Assembly: GCA_021791515.1 (NCBI GenBank)
Contig: JAJYWK010000017.1
Span: 1-32,855, forward strand
DNA: 32,855 nucleotides
Reading direction: 5' to 3'
DNA from: a bacterium
GTDB taxonomy: Bacteria > Patescibacteriota > Doudnabacteria > UBA920
Below the pieces are notes generated by a model. That model was not told where the DNA came from and ran no database searches. It worked only from the letters and a program-made list of their open reading frames with translations. The number at the start of each line of letters is the position of its first letter. The first letter of the stretch is position 1. Made by a program: the position numbers and the translations under genes. Below are positions 32,853-32,855 of this stretch, piece by piece.

Positions 32853-32855
32853 AAC

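Overview
The window looks like part of a small-genome bacterium of the Candidate Phyla Radiation (Patescibacteria, most like Parcubacteria). This is inferred from several features together: a 23S rRNA gene with no 16S gene upstream, a type IV pilus locus with no secretin gene, DUF5667 and DUF2914 proteins, an IMP dehydrogenase without CBS domains, tightly packed genes with few Shine-Dalgarno sequences, and many short palindromic or word-like micro-repeats in gaps and even inside genes. TGA and TAG both appear as ordinary stops, so no recoding is evident.

Layout. Positions 1-2887 hold the 5' nine-tenths of a 23S rRNA gene on the minus strand, cut by the window edge. It is preceded by about 550 bases of structured leader, with its own consensus promoter at 3444-3472 and a terminator/antiterminator pair in between. 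Positions 3642-10257 (minus) carry a DUF2914 membrane protein, the complete proline pathway in the order proB-proC-proA, and the NAD-dependent DNA ligase ligA. A divergent LysM protein (10407-10826, plus) ends in a strong terminator. Positions 10926-27501 (minus) form one type IV pilus locus, read in the order pilM, pilN, pilO, a small membrane protein, pilB, a degenerate receiver, pilT, pilC, major pilin, a pilin-like protein, an O-antigen-ligase-type protein with TPRs, a GT-C glycosyltransferase, pilD and four minor pseudopilins.

Positions 27567-28880 hold divergent promoters, tRNA-Ile(GAT), a small membrane protein, tRNA-like and long-hairpin elements and tRNA-Ala(TGC). A secreted DUF5667 coiled-coil protein follows (28888-29655). 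The window ends with convergent guaA (plus) and guaB (minus), which together convert IMP to GMP, separated by a two-way terminator.

How the genes work together. PilM-PilN-PilO would form the inner-membrane platform. PilC is the core on which the PilB extension and PilT retraction motors act, and PilD processes the prepilins. The O-ligase-type protein and the GT-C enzyme inside the same gene run suggest glycosylation of the pilus. The absence of a secretin fits a single-membrane envelope.

The signals that most deserve a second look are the attenuator-like structure in front of the 23S gene, a duplicated hairpin element beside tRNA-Ala whose sequence differences are compensated in the opposite arm, and micro-repeats that have expanded in frame inside five genes.
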